Source: a virus. From it: a stretch of 42,291 nucleotides of DNA. A model generated the notes under the pieces. That model was not told where the DNA came from. It saw nothing but the letters and a program-made list of their open reading frames with translations, and did no database searches. The position numbers and the translations under genes are program-made. Shown one piece after another: positions 7,219-15,798 of this stretch. Where the stretch lies: the IMG/VR virus record IMGVR_UViG_3300005563_000053, positions 1 through 42,291 of that record. One strand, 5' to 3'. Within the stretch, counting starts at the first letter, position 1. Every line of letters begins with the position of its first letter.

Positions 7219-7489
7219 CGTGACCGCGATGCTTGAACGAGAATATCTACGCGATGAATTGCTGCGTCAGGATATGCCGATTTGCGCAAGGTCGGTCATG
7301 TCGGACGACCCGGACCGTTTGGCAATTCCACCATCTGTTGCCTTTAAAGCCATCGAAGCCGCCATCATCGCAGAGCGTGAACGATGCGTTAAAGCAGTTT
7401 GGGATTCCGGCGGTGACAACTGTGAATACCATATCGCCGCCATCCGGTCCATCGGCGCAGAGGGAGGGGAGAATAGCGATGAGACGTAG
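7208..7489 (+). CDS. Hypothetical early phage protein, 93 aa
   Basis: ATG at 7208 overlaps the previous gene by 11 bp. The C-terminal half reads AIEAAIIAERERCVKAV...IAAIRSIGAEGG, the ending seen in many small proteins of alphaproteobacterial phages. Function unknown. Confidence 0.6.
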   Translation: MPDDVTAMLEREYLRDELLRQDMPICARSVMSDDPDRLAIPPSVAFKAIEAAIIAERERCVKAVWDSGGDNCEYHIAAIRSIGAEGGENSDET

Positions 7490-7625
7490 CGTTTTGTTTA
7501 TTGGCGGCACTATCATGAGCATAATCGCATTATGCGCAATGGTTACTCATAAGGACACGGCATCAATCGTCTATAGCGCCTTGGGTCTTACGCTTATGAT
7601 ATTAGCGATAGCGTCCCGCCCATGA
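7479..7625 (+). CDS. Small two-span membrane protein, 48 aa
   Basis: ATG at 7479 with AGGGAGGGG (7461-7469) upstream. Two hydrophobic spans (about residues 5-22 and 30-45) separated by a short polar loop. It is nested in a tight overlap (11 bp before, 4 bp after). No family recognised; an antiholin-like or exclusion role is possible but unsupported. Confidence 0.5.
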   Translation: MRRSVLFIGGTIMSIIALCAMVTHKDTASIVYSALGLTLMILAIASRP

Positions 7626-7930
7626 CCGCTCCGCCCTCGATCGATGCGCTGCTAGGTGATATCGTCACTATGGCGCACAATGCCGCAGAAGGGCGAGCCA
7701 GCCCACAATCTCTGCTGCGTTATATCAACAAGCGGATCGATGAATATCGCGCCGCCACCCTCGCGCCTGCCGCTCCGGTTGAGGGGATGGTGGAGCGATA
7801 CAAGGCTGCGCTCGATCAAATCAGCGACGTTTGCAATCAACCACTCCCTGGTATCGATCTTGCACTAAACATCCGGGGCATAATTGCCATCCTCGACAAG
7901 CCGCAGGGCGTGGGAGATAATGGGGGATGA
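7622..7930 (+). CDS. Hypothetical protein, 102 aa
   Basis: ATG at 7622 overlaps the previous TGA. Helical, with the segment ERYKAALDQISDV and a Gly-rich end, a pattern frequent in accessory early phage proteins. No enzyme motif. Confidence 0.6.
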   Translation: MTAPPSIDALLGDIVTMAHNAAEGRASPQSLLRYINKRIDEYRAATLAPAAPVEGMVERYKAALDQISDVCNQPLPGIDLALNIRGIIAILDKPQGVGDNGG

Positions 7931-8217
7931 GCGTCAAGGCCTTCATCACCGACACTAAAACGGGCGAGACCAGAGAATATGACGCTGGCGAGGTGCATGA
8001 GGCGATCGAGTTTCTGTGGAACGAGGGGAATTATTCGTGCGATTGCAACCGCGCCATCTTCTTTGATGTGGCCGGCGGCGGTGACGGTAACCCTGAGCAA
8101 CAGTGCGGCCTTGAGCGCTATATCGTCAAACTGGTCAGCGACGATGGAGAGATCATATTGGATGAGACCGAAAGCTCAGAGGCCCAAGAGATAGATCGGC
8201 GCGGGCTGGATTTGTGA
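7927..8217 (+). CDS. Hypothetical protein, 96 aa; last gene of the rightward operon
   Basis: ATG at 7927 overlaps the previous TGA. A C-x-C pair (near residues 38-40) is followed by an N-rich turn. Beta-rich and acidic C-terminus. It closes the chain of overlapping early genes. Confidence 0.6.
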   Translation: MSVKAFITDTKTGETREYDAGEVHEAIEFLWNEGNYSCDCNRAIFFDVAGGGDGNPEQQCGLERYIVKLVSDDGEIILDETESSEAQEIDRRGLDL

Positions 8218-8440
8218 TGCGGCCCTCTGCTTCGGTGTGATCACAGGTGCAGCAACAGAGGCTCTTAGCTACCGGTGGGGCCAAGCCCGCCGCATCACGT
8301 TTCCCTCTTACCATCCCCCGATTCGCAGGGCAAGGATGAGCTCACCTGTCCCAATCCGGTACAACTTTCGTTAACCAAATCGGACTCGACTCAATAGCCC
8401 ACGCTGGTCATCTTCCCGTCCCCTGACAGGGGAGAGTAGC
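8218..8440. other. Intergenic region between early operon and cargo gene
   Basis: About 220 bases without a convincing gene. A CCTCTG...CAGAGG inverted repeat follows the stop closely (within 8222-8263), but no T-run, so a rho-independent terminator cannot be claimed. The AT-richer part around 8365-8395 is the likely place for a promoter of the PEP-CTERM gene; no clear -35/-10 pair is seen. Confidence 0.4.
8420..8432 (+). promoter_or_regulatory. Small hairpin overlapping the RBS of the PEP-CTERM gene
   Basis: CCCCT-gac-AGGGG, a 5-bp stem with 3-nt loop. Its 3' arm supplies the GGGGAG Shine-Dalgarno sequence (8429-8434) for the ATG at 8441. It could damp translation initiation. The stem is short, so this may be chance. 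Confidence 0.3.
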
Positions 8441-8953
8441 ATGCGATTCGCAGTGGCTTTGATTGCAGCGGCGTTGGCGGGACAGGCTGAGGCGGCGACG
8501 GTTGAAGATTTCGGTTTTGCCTTCGTCTTCCACAATGGAGCCGCGATAACACGGAGCCTGGGGACAGTCTCATTCACGCGCAGCGACGATCCCAATCTCT
8601 ATCAGCCCAGCATCCCGTTCACCGTTAACTGGCTCCCGGGAAGCGAGCCCGCGCATGGATCGCTGACGGCTGCCTATGATGGGCTTGGCGGTTTCAGCCT
8701 GGAAGATGGTAACGGCTTCGGGTTTGCCTTCAATCCAATCGGCGACGGTAAATACGTTGGCAATATGAACTACGTCGATCCGTCAGGCCTTTACGGCTAC
8801 GTCTTTTCCTACAAGCAACATGTCGTTCCTGGGACCACGCCTGCCAGCCTTTCCAGTCCTGTGCCCGAGCCCGCCTCATGGGCGCTGATGATCGCTGGGT
8901 TCGGACTGGCAGGAGCAACCTTACGCCGGAAGCGCGAGGGCGTTTACGTATAG
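8441..8953 (+). CDS. Secreted PEPxxWA-CTERM surface protein (phage cargo gene)
   Basis: 170 aa with a Sec signal peptide (residues 1-18, cut after A-E-A), a beta-rich extracellular body, and a canonical C-terminal sorting tail: PEPASWA (142-148), a hydrophobic span (149-161) and a basic RRKR end. This PEPxxWA-CTERM variant is known from sphingomonads and relatives, where host exosortase/archaeosortase-type enzymes process such tails. The phage has no exosortase in this window, so the protein would depend on the host. It stands alone on the + strand after the early operon and overlaps the convergent tailspike gene by 10 bp. Likely expressed in the lysogen to alter the cell surface (inference). 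Confidence 0.85.
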   Translation: MRFAVALIAAALAGQAEAATVEDFGFAFVFHNGAAITRSLGTVSFTRSDDPNLYQPSIPFTVNWLPGSEPAHGSLTAAYDGLGGFSLEDGNGFGFAFNPIGDGKYVGNMNYVDPSGLYGYVFSYKQHVVPGTTPASLSSPVPEPASWALMIAGFGLAGATLRRKREGVYV

Positions 8954-11049
8954 TTAGGATACGGCCCGGAACGACTGACTCCTCCATTCTTGTACGTTGA
9001 AATCACACTGATGCAGTCGGTGCCGGGTTGGGCATAATTGTAGACCAGATTATTGCCGTCGAGGTGGCAATTATACAAGCAGCAAGCAACCGTCGGCATG
9101 CCGAGCAGGATCATGTTTCGCCCGAAGCTGGCGTTGATGTAGATCGTGTTGTCGATCATCCACGCGCCGCTGACGTTGCCGGTCGTGGGGGTGAAGTTCC
9201 CCTGTTCGTCCGGGAAGAACCACTGGCATTCGAGGTTGGTTACGGCTGTGATGTTGGCGTAGATACCAGCCCTGACAATACCCGCATCGCTACGATAGAA
9301 CTGGAACAGGTCGGGATGGACGCCACCGACCGGAGGATAGTTCACCCCGGCAACCGTGTTATTGACGACACATCCCCACGAGTTGCTGAAGATGTCCCAT
9401 CCGTTATTGGTGATCTGATTGTTGCGCGCCAGGGTGACGCCGTTGAGCGATTCGCGCGCCTTGTTGAAGGTGCTATCCTCGACATAAACGCCGTTGAGAA
9501 AACCGGTGCCGGGCTGGTTGTACGGCTGGCATCCCGCATTTTGCTTATCCCAGCCGTTGAAGCTGACGTTCTTGAACCAGAGCGCCTGCAGGCTGTTGGT
9601 GTTCGCGTAGACACGGATATTCAGCGTCAGATCCATGAGCGCGAGCCTGGTGATGCCAGGCGCGCCATCGGTCGAAGAGCCAGGGTTCAGGACAACATCG
9701 GAAGGGGAGACGCCGGGCGCCGCACGCAGACGAATGTAGCGCGAGTTGCACGTGGCTCCGGCGGATGAAAGATTGTAGCTGCCGCCCATCATGAGGATGT
9801 CGCCGCCACGGGTCGTGGCATTGGGCTGCGCTGCTACCAGTGCCGCTATGGCCTTCGAGATCGAGCGCCACGGATTGCCCGACGTGCCGTTCCCGGTCGT
9901 ATCATTGCCGGAGCCGCTGATATAATAGTTTGCGGCGGGCAGTGTACCCCCGGCGTTGGTGTGGAAGAAGAAGCTGCCGGCCTTCATGAAGATATCGGTG
10001 CCTTGCGCGACGATCGGCGAGCCATCCTTTGGAACTACGGTCGCGCGCAGATCGCGCATGACGCCATCCGCGAAGTCGCTGGCGCGGACCTTGACCGGCC
10101 AGCCCCATATGCCATCGACGCTGTTATAGGTCGGCGACGAGACGCGAACGACCGTGCCTCCGTTGACCTGGAAGTCTACATAATTGATGCCAGCGGTCGG
10201 CTTCTGGTTGGCTTGCCATTGCGTGTTGCTGAAGACGCCGAACGCATAGAGCCAGACGACCAATTCGCCAGTGATGTCCTGAAAGCGGGTCGTTCCCCAG
10301 CGGACGGTAGGTGAATGATTATAGCCGGGGTTGGACGAACTGCCCACCGGCCCGGCTGGAGTCGTCGTGGTCCCCGCGAAGGTGCTGGTGGGGCTGGCCG
10401 GAGAGACCACGGGAATGCCGCTTGAGGAGGTCACTGTTAAAGAGAAGCTGGCGAGGTCGGCGGTCGAAGAGCCGTCCGAGACGCGCACAATAATCCCGCT
10501 GAAGCTTCCTGCATTCGCCGTCGAAAGCGACACAGTCGCCTGATCGCCCGCGCCGATCGGCGTCACCGTTGAGCCAGAAGGCGCATTGATCAGCGACGGT
10601 GTATAGCTCCCAGTTCCCCCATCAAAACTGACAGTGAAGGTCGCACTGGAGCCCTGAAGTGCCGTCGTGACGGGTGTGCCGGCGATCGAAAGGGGGATCG
10701 CGGGTGCGTCCTGGACGATTCCTGTAGGAAGGGTGTAGACGAAAGGGGCCTGGCCATCACCATTAACCGCCGCGACGGCAAGCCGGAGCTTTTGGCCGAT
10801 CTGCCCGGTTGCGAGAACGAGCGTGATGGCCGTAGAGCCGGCGAGATCGGTCCAGCTATCGAATGTCGGAGCATCCGCCGTCTGCCACTGATAGGCGTAG
10901 CCGGTGATGAGCGATTCCGACGAGGTCCATGTTCCGTTGGCCCCGGTGAGGGTCTGGCCGTTAATGGCCGAGCCAGAGACCGTAGGCGCAACGGTATTCA
11001 CCGCATAATCGCGCTTGCCGATGTGGCCGCGAAAGTTGAGACGCGACAT
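8944..11049 (-). CDS. Tailspike-like protein with Ig-like N-terminus and beta-helix
   Basis: 701 aa. Residues about 15-130 form an Ig-like bacterial repeat (NTVAPTVSGSAINGQTLTG...W...YAYQWQ). A second beta-sandwich segment follows (about 130-220), then a linker, and from about 385 (NYYISGSGNDTTGNGTSGNPW) the start of a right-handed parallel beta-helix of the DUF1565/pectate-lyase type, with many Asn/Gly turns. Such tailspikes bind and often cut host polysaccharide. Start ATG at 11049 (GGGGAT upstream) just after the previous stop; the longer frame to 11124 is rejected. It is last in the late operon, where host-range genes usually lie. Confidence 0.8.
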   Translation of the reverse strand: MSRLNFRGHIGKRDYAVNTVAPTVSGSAINGQTLTGANGTWTSSESLITGYAYQWQTADAPTFDSWTDLAGSTAITLVLATGQIGQKLRLAVAAVNGDGQAPFVYTLPTGIVQDAPAIPLSIAGTPVTTALQGSSATFTVSFDGGTGSYTPSLINAPSGSTVTPIGAGDQATVSLSTANAGSFSGIIVRVSDGSSTADLASFSLTVTSSSGIPVVSPASPTSTFAGTTTTPAGPVGSSSNPGYNHSPTVRWGTTRFQDITGELVVWLYAFGVFSNTQWQANQKPTAGINYVDFQVNGGTVVRVSSPTYNSVDGIWGWPVKVRASDFADGVMRDLRATVVPKDGSPIVAQGTDIFMKAGSFFFHTNAGGTLPAANYYISGSGNDTTGNGTSGNPWRSISKAIAALVAAQPNATTRGGDILMMGGSYNLSSAGATCNSRYIRLRAAPGVSPSDVVLNPGSSTDGAPGITRLALMDLTLNIRVYANTNSLQALWFKNVSFNGWDKQNAGCQPYNQPGTGFLNGVYVEDSTFNKARESLNGVTLARNNQITNNGWDIFSNSWGCVVNNTVAGVNYPPVGGVHPDLFQFYRSDAGIVRAGIYANITAVTNLECQWFFPDEQGNFTPTTGNVSGAWMIDNTIYINASFGRNMILLGMPTVACCLYNCHLDGNNLVYNYAQPGTDCISVISTYKNGGVSRSGPYPNYT

Positions 11050-11050
11050 A

Positions 11051-11749
11051 TCAGATCCCCAAAAGCATGTTTGTTGGGACGTGGGTTGAGCCACCGCCGC
11101 CCCCGGCCGTGTCCCAAACCGCAAAGGTGTTTGCGACCCAGTTGGTATTCGTATTGGCGAATGCGCCGGGGTTGTCGGTCGTCGCGGCGGTCGATTGCTT
11201 CCATGCGCTGCCGAGCGTCACGACCGTGCTGTTGCTGTTGGCGGTGAAATTGGAATAACCGCTTGGGCCGGCACTGATCGCGGTGTCGGCCTTTACGGCG
11301 GCAAGCGCGAACCAGAGATAATCCTGCGTCCCGCCGAAGGGCGCAAGAGTAGGCGGGTCGGCTGTCGTGCTTGAGCCGGACGCTCCGTTGATATGTGCGC
11401 GCAATATGCTCCCACCCGTGATCGGAATCGAATAGGGATGGGCCACTCCTTTCCCGCTGCCCGAGCTGTGAATGGTAAAGACCGGATTGGTTTCCGAACT
11501 TGAGGCTGCCAGCGTATTTTGCTGATAGGTTCCCAGCCAGACGCCACCCGTGCCGTTTTCCCGGACCGCCGCCCAGCCCGTGGGGACATCCACCGACGTA
11601 ACATTATTGAGAGCCAGGAACACGACCAGATAGTCGTTGATCTGATGCGGCATCAGGGTGACGGTGAAGTTCCCCGTGTTGCCATTGGAAATGGTCGTCG
11701 TCTGATAACTCGGCGTCGGGACTGCGTCCCTTGGGGCGGGCGCGGTCAT
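11051..11749 (-). CDS. Tail-associated structural protein, 232 aa
   Basis: Ser/Thr/Asn/Gly-rich beta-sandwich-like protein with the pattern NDYLVVFLALNN...VPTGWAAVREN, seen in phage adhesion or virion surface proteins. Ends in a Gly-rich tail. It sits between tailspike and another structural gene, separated by one base. Virion decoration or adhesion is inferred. Confidence 0.6.
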   Translation of the reverse strand: MTAPAPRDAVPTPSYQTTTISNGNTGNFTVTLMPHQINDYLVVFLALNNVTSVDVPTGWAAVRENGTGGVWLGTYQQNTLAASSSETNPVFTIHSSGSGKGVAHPYSIPITGGSILRAHINGASGSSTTADPPTLAPFGGTQDYLWFALAAVKADTAISAGPSGYSNFTANSNSTVVTLGSAWKQSTAATTDNPGAFANTNTNWVANTFAVWDTAGGGGGSTHVPTNMLLGI

Positions 11750-12519
11750 TACAGGTTCGCCACGGTCTCGGCGGTGATGATGATCGAGCTCACCGCGCTG
11801 GAGACCTGCGCCGTCCAGTTGTTCGCAGCGGCGGACTGGATGGCGGCGCTGCCGGCATCAGCCGAGAAGCCCACAGTGGCGCCAGCAGGAACCGCGAAAG
11901 TATAACGGGTCGTTCCGGCCGTCGCGTCCTTGATCGCCACGGTGACAGCTGTTGCCGAGCTGTTGGTCATCACCAGCCGGTAGAGATCCTTGAAAACGCC
12001 CGATCCGCCAGCCGTGACGATCGTGGTTTCGCTCGTGCCGGTGATGGTGGTGGTCTGGATCGCCTTCACCTCGCGCAGCGCCGGGATCGAGATGCGCTTG
12101 CCGAGTTTGTCGTGCAGCGCGTTGACGACGTCGCCATCGTCCACCGCCGCCGGGTTGGCGGTTTTGGCGAGGCCGCCTTCAGTGACGGGGGCGAAGGCTA
12201 ATGGGCTGTCCGCCTGCGTTCCACCAATGACGGCGCCCGCCGCGGTGGGATCGACCGGGTTGCCCGAGGAATCGGTCAGCACAGCCTGGAGATCACCGTT
12301 GACGTTGAGCGCGGCGGAAAATAACGTCGCAAGCGAACCGCACGCGGTTGCAACCGTGCTCAATGATGCGAGCAATGGCGTGATTGCATCAGTGCCGTCT
12401 ATCTGTGCAAGAATAGGCAAGGGATGATGCCCGCTGCCGCCAATATATTTGGTTGCCGCCGTGAAGGTGTCGGCGCCTACCGCGGAAAGCAGCACATTGT
12501 CATTGGTATCTTCGGCCAT
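11749..12519 (-). CDS. Tail or virion structural protein, 256 aa
   Basis: Ala/Thr/Val-rich. The N-terminus (DNVLLSAVGADTFTAATKYIGGSGHHPLPI) resembles phage virion proteins, and the C-terminal half (LYRLVMTNSSATAVTVAIKDATAGTTRYTFAVPAG) resembles small jelly-roll domains found in phage head or tail decoration proteins. Overlaps the next gene by one base. Confidence 0.6.
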   Translation of the reverse strand: MAEDTNDNVLLSAVGADTFTAATKYIGGSGHHPLPILAQIDGTDAITPLLASLSTVATACGSLATLFSAALNVNGDLQAVLTDSSGNPVDPTAAGAVIGGTQADSPLAFAPVTEGGLAKTANPAAVDDGDVVNALHDKLGKRISIPALREVKAIQTTTITGTSETTIVTAGGSGVFKDLYRLVMTNSSATAVTVAIKDATAGTTRYTFAVPAGATVGFSADAGSAAIQSAAANNWTAQVSSAVSSIIITAETVANL

Positions 12520-12520
12520 A

Positions 12521-12886
12521 TCAGAACCCCATGATAAAATTGCTGCCCGACGCAGGCGGCGCAGCAGGATTGTTCACCGTCACGAGAAGAGGGCCAGAAG
12601 TGCGCGGTGAATTGGATGCTCCGGCCAATGTTTCGACAAGCGTGATGAGTTTTGACCCGGCGGTCGTGAATGTGCCGGTCATGATGCCGCTCGCGACCGT
12701 TAGCGGCGTGCCGTCGCTTGCTGTCGCGGCAACGGATGAGCCGAATGTCACGCCATTGACCGCGACCGATAGCGGCACATTGATCGTGTAGGTTACCGAC
12801 GCCAGCGAAAGATCGGAAAGCGTCCCGGAAAACGGAGCACCAACTCCGCCGCACGGTGAAATGCCGATGAAGCCGCAGAAGATCAT
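12521..12886 (-). CDS. Hypothetical virion protein, 121 aa
   Basis: Beta-rich Ser/Thr/Gly/Ala protein (VTYTINVPLSVAVNGVTF, GTFTTAGSKLITLVETLAG) ending in FIMGF. It is typical of small phage surface beta-sandwich proteins. A 55-bp spacer without a gene separates it from the SGNH gene upstream. Confidence 0.55.
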   Translation of the reverse strand: MIFCGFIGISPCGGVGAPFSGTLSDLSLASVTYTINVPLSVAVNGVTFGSSVAATASDGTPLTVASGIMTGTFTTAGSKLITLVETLAGASNSPRTSGPLLVTVNNPAAPPASGSNFIMGF

Positions 12887-12941
12887 CGTTGCGTTCCTTG
12901 GGGGAATTTTGCCTTGAGGCGCTTCATCTTTGTTTCCATGA

Positions 12942-14288
12942 CTAAAGGATCATGCGGTTCGCGATTGTATTCGCCCAGAGCGCCGCGCCTGCCGCATTTG
13001 GATGCAGCCCAGTCGCTTCAAGGTTGGCGGCAACACCCGCAGAGTCTTTCAGATATGCGCCATAGACATCGATAATCGGCACATTGTTCTTGAGCGCCCA
13101 CACTTGCGCCCAACTCATTTTATGCCGCTGCTGCTCCGCGTAGAATACCGAGGAGGAGCGCGGGTTTTGGGTTATCAGGACCGTGTAATTGCCGGGACAT
13201 TGGCTGTTCAGCAGCGTCTTGAAACCGTCGTGCGATGTCAGATAGGCCGAGAAACTCGTCGTGTAGAGTTCGTTGTGGCCGTTATTAATCATGCCGATGA
13301 CGGGGATCTGATGCGGCGGCACGAGTTTAGGACCGCGCGTGCTATCGGTCAGATAGGCTGAGTCTGCTCCGGTTTTTGCACCGATCCACATATAAAGCGT
13401 GGGCGCGCCGGCAGTCGGTGAGTTATCCTCGTTCTGATACCAGCTTTCGATCGGCTGCGGGTTGACTATCTTCCCGTCGCCGATATCCGCGCGATATTCC
13501 ACGCCATAATATTTGCCTGGAATGACGGCGCTATTGCCGTGGCCGCCTACTTCATAGTCGCGCGCGGGAGCGAAGATAGCACCGGTCGTGCTGGAGACAT
13601 TGGCTGAACCCAACTGCGTCCATGTCGTTGTCCCGACATCGCGAGTATAGAAATTGACCGCGCCGGTCGTCGCATTTCGGGTAGCGCGGACCTGTTTTCT
13701 CTGGTTCGCGCTAAAACCGGTCGCGACCGAGCTGAGCGCGCTTATCGTGGTTGATCCATCAAGTGTGAAGTCGAGCTCAAGCTTGCCATCGGTGCGCAGC
13801 ACAAGCCGGTGGCCATTTGTCCCGGCTGAGCCAGACCACGGCCCTACGAGCGACGCGAAGCTGGCCGGCGCCCACGTCTGTGGTGCGCAATCCACGCGGA
13901 CATCAAGATTAGTGTACGACGCCCATTGGGTACGATCCGAATAGCGCGTGCGGCCCAAGGCATCCCGTGTCGTGATGTTGATGTACCGCTCTTCGTTGGC
14001 GGTAATATTGGTAAAATTGTCGTAATCCTGGTTCGTATCGTTCCAGAAACGTGGGAGGATGGCGGCGGCAGGATATGCCGTCGCATATGCCTGAGCGAGT
14101 AAATACGCCCACGCTGTCGTCGGTGTCGGCTGAATGCCGGTGCTGTCGGAGAGAATGACAATCGCGGTACTGCCGATGAATTGCGACAACGCGCCCGCCG
14201 CACTGGTGGCGGCAAGCGCCCCAGAGGGCAGCCCGGAGCCATTATGGAGCAATGAGCCGAACGATTTAGAATTGCCAGCTGTGGGCAT
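12942..14288 (-). CDS. SGNH/GDSL-type hydrolase, tail-associated
   Basis: 448 aa. Block I is VILSDSTG (Ser49 as nucleophile, S in place of the usual G), block III is NNGHNE (337-340, Asn339) and block V is GLHPNAAG with His429; the Asp expected three residues before the His is Thr. A long insertion (about 100-260) with a LamG/jelly-roll look separates block I from block III. Enzymes of this superfamily deacetylate or de-esterify carbohydrates; among tail genes the likely substrate is acetylated surface polysaccharide (inference). ATG overlaps the stop of the preceding gene (TAATG). Confidence 0.8.
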   Translation of the reverse strand: MPTAGNSKSFGSLLHNGSGLPSGALAATSAAGALSQFIGSTAIVILSDSTGIQPTPTTAWAYLLAQAYATAYPAAAILPRFWNDTNQDYDNFTNITANEERYINITTRDALGRTRYSDRTQWASYTNLDVRVDCAPQTWAPASFASLVGPWSGSAGTNGHRLVLRTDGKLELDFTLDGSTTISALSSVATGFSANQRKQVRATRNATTGAVNFYTRDVGTTTWTQLGSANVSSTTGAIFAPARDYEVGGHGNSAVIPGKYYGVEYRADIGDGKIVNPQPIESWYQNEDNSPTAGAPTLYMWIGAKTGADSAYLTDSTRGPKLVPPHQIPVIGMINNGHNELYTTSFSAYLTSHDGFKTLLNSQCPGNYTVLITQNPRSSSVFYAEQQRHKMSWAQVWALKNNVPIIDVYGAYLKDSAGVAANLEATGLHPNAAGAALWANTIANRMIL

Positions 14289-14476
14289 TATGCAGGCTCC
14301 CAGAAATATTGATTGTCGGTGTCGAGGATGGGCACGCCATCACTATCGGTGATGAGGGCATAACCAGGCGGGGCTGTTGTTGCCGAACCAACGCCGAATG
14401 AAGCACTAAGACTAAGGCCGCCCAGACTGATTTCTGGATGACGGAGCCTAGCGGGCATGAAATCTTCATCGTTCAT
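14288..14476 (-). CDS. Hypothetical protein, 62 aa
   Basis: Short protein containing ARLRHPEISLGGLSLSASFG and ending FWEPA. It sits between the spanin-like and SGNH genes with TAATG and 4-bp overlaps, which supports translation. No family recognised; possibly a small virion protein. Confidence 0.55.
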   Translation of the reverse strand: MNDEDFMPARLRHPEISLGGLSLSASFGVGSATTAPPGYALITDSDGVPILDTDNQYFWEPA

Positions 14477-14982
14477 CGCGGTGTCCGATCTATGGCATGC
14501 TGAGCGCGATAGAGATCCTGCCAGCCTTGGGCGGTCTCTAGCGCGGCGTTGCAGATGGGGAGGTCGGCTGCCTCAACCATGACGGTTTCTGGAGCGGTTG
14601 CAGCAGCGCCGCCGGCGCTTCCCAGGTCGTAGGGCAGATGGGCTTGGCCGGCGCTGCTATGATTGGCTCGGGCCGCGAGCCACAGCCTTGTAAGCTCGGC
14701 ATAGCGAGCATGAAGAGTATCGAGATTGGCTTGCGCATCTTGCGTCACCTTCTGTTGCTGCTGTTCGATCGAGCGGGCTTGCTGGAGCGCGTTGGCGGTG
14801 GCTTGGACACCTGCTGCCCGCCACGTCGCGATGTCCTGCGCGTGGACGGCCTTCTCGGCGGTCAATACGAGGTGCGCTTCGTGCATGCGCATAGTCTGCA
14901 CGCCCGCGAAGATGCCGGCCGCAGCCGCTATCCCGCCTACCGCCGGGAGCAAGTATCCAGACAGGGACGGGATACCGAGCAT
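14473..14982 (-). CDS. Rz-like i-spanin candidate, 169 aa
   Basis: N-terminal membrane span (about residues 9-28) followed by a long Gln/Ala-rich coiled coil (about 60-115) and a C-terminal part ending in NAALETAQGWQDLYRAQ, the layout of an inner-membrane spanin. It lies next to holin-like and endolysin genes. No separate o-spanin lipoprotein is obvious. ATG at 14982 overlaps the previous stop (ATGA); the longer frame to 15063 is rejected. Confidence 0.55.
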   Translation of the reverse strand: MLGIPSLSGYLLPAVGGIAAAAGIFAGVQTMRMHEAHLVLTAEKAVHAQDIATWRAAGVQATANALQQARSIEQQQQKVTQDAQANLDTLHARYAELTRLWLAARANHSSAGQAHLPYDLGSAGGAAATAPETVMVEAADLPICNAALETAQGWQDLYRAQHAIDRTPR

Positions 14983-15098
14983 CAGAAGATCCAAGCACCC
15001 AGCAGGAAGCCGGCGACAAACACGACAGCGAACTGCAGCCAGCCCGAGAGCGTGTGATACCACTTCACGAGATTGGCTTCGTAGTTCTGGATAGACAT
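14982..15098 (-). CDS. Small membrane protein in lysis cassette, 38 aa
   Basis: ATG at 15098 overlaps the previous TAA and its TGA overlaps the next ATG. Polar first 20 residues, then one hydrophobic span ending in GAWIF. Position suggests an accessory holin or antiholin peptide (inference). Confidence 0.55.
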   Translation of the reverse strand: MSIQNYEANLVKWYHTLSGWLQFAVVFVAGFLLGAWIF

Positions 15099-15355
15099 TA
15101 CGGTTGCTCCACCTTGGTTACGGTCGTCGTGTTGGGCTGTGCGCGGTTGGCATAATCCTTGGACCCGATGCCGATACCGCCGCCGGCAAGGATGAAGGCC
15201 ATTCCCTGCCCGAATTGCGCGATGTCGAAGCGATTGTTGACCACGAGGTCCGCGCCCGTGTAGCCAATGCCCGCCAGCGCGGTGAGGAACCACAGCAGGC
15301 GGCCCACTTCCTTGTTGTTCGGGTCGAGGCCGCGAGAGAAGAAGGCACCGATCAT
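15098..15355 (-). CDS. Holin-like membrane protein, 85 aa
   Basis: Two hydrophobic segments (about residues 18-38 and 50-66) separated by a short polar loop, with a charged C-terminal tail. It directly follows the endolysin gene with a 4-bp overlap. A conserved type in alphaproteobacterial phages; the holin role rests on topology and position. Confidence 0.55.
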   Translation of the reverse strand: MIGAFFSRGLDPNNKEVGRLLWFLTALAGIGYTGADLVVNNRFDIAQFGQGMAFILAGGGIGIGSKDYANRAQPNTTTVTKVEQP

Positions 15356-15798
15356 GCCGCCCCCTCATTATATTGATAGAAATTGCTGCCGTGCATGACG
15401 GCCTTGAGCGCCTTGCCGTAGCCGCGATCGGTCGCGTAAACGCCGGTCAGCGCATCGGCGAACTTATCGGGATCGGGCAGCGCCTCACGCGCTTTCGCAT
15501 AAACCGGCTTGTTCAGCAGGGCGCCATGCGCATCGAAGGCTTCCGCGATCGAACCGAATTTGCGGAACGCGGCCTCAATGAAATAGTCGTGGCCATTGCG
15601 ATCCTGCTCGCGCGTGCGCACGGTAACGGAGGGATCGCCGGGACGAGCCTTCATTCCGAACGGGTTGTTCGATCCAGGCGGCATATGCTTGCCCCAGCCG
15701 CTTTCGACTGCCCATTGCGCGAGGCTGATCGAGGCCGGGATGCCGTGTTTGCGCTGTGCCGCGCGGGCGGCTTCGATGATGTCGGGTGGGGGCGTCAT
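15352..15798 (-). CDS. Endolysin: glucosaminidase-type peptidoglycan hydrolase
   Basis: 148 aa. SLAQWAVESGWGKHMP (25-40) is the catalytic segment of the FlgJ/glucosaminidase family, with Glu32 as catalytic acid, followed by NNPFGMK, and later the conserved Y-A-x-D-x-x-Y repeat ending (GVYATDRGYGKAL). No signal peptide or wall-binding domain, so it would need the neighbouring holin. It cuts the glycan strand of murein at the end of infection. Confidence 0.85.
   Translation of the reverse strand: MTPPPDIIEAARAAQRKHGIPASISLAQWAVESGWGKHMPPGSNNPFGMKARPGDPSVTVRTREQDRNGHDYFIEAAFRKFGSIAEAFDAHGALLNKPVYAKAREALPDPDKFADALTGVYATDRGYGKALKAVMHGSNFYQYNEGAA

Noticed and set aside
8222-8263. CCTCTG...CAGAGG inverted repeat as terminator of the early operon
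   Set aside because: Stem of only six bases with a long loop and no T-run; a rho-independent terminator cannot be supported.
9028-9768. Long + strand frame (246 codons) opposite the tailspike gene
   Set aside because: Its translation is the mirror composition of a high-GC gene on the other strand (Arg/Val/Asp-rich, no motif); the minus frame has clear Ig-like and beta-helix patterns.
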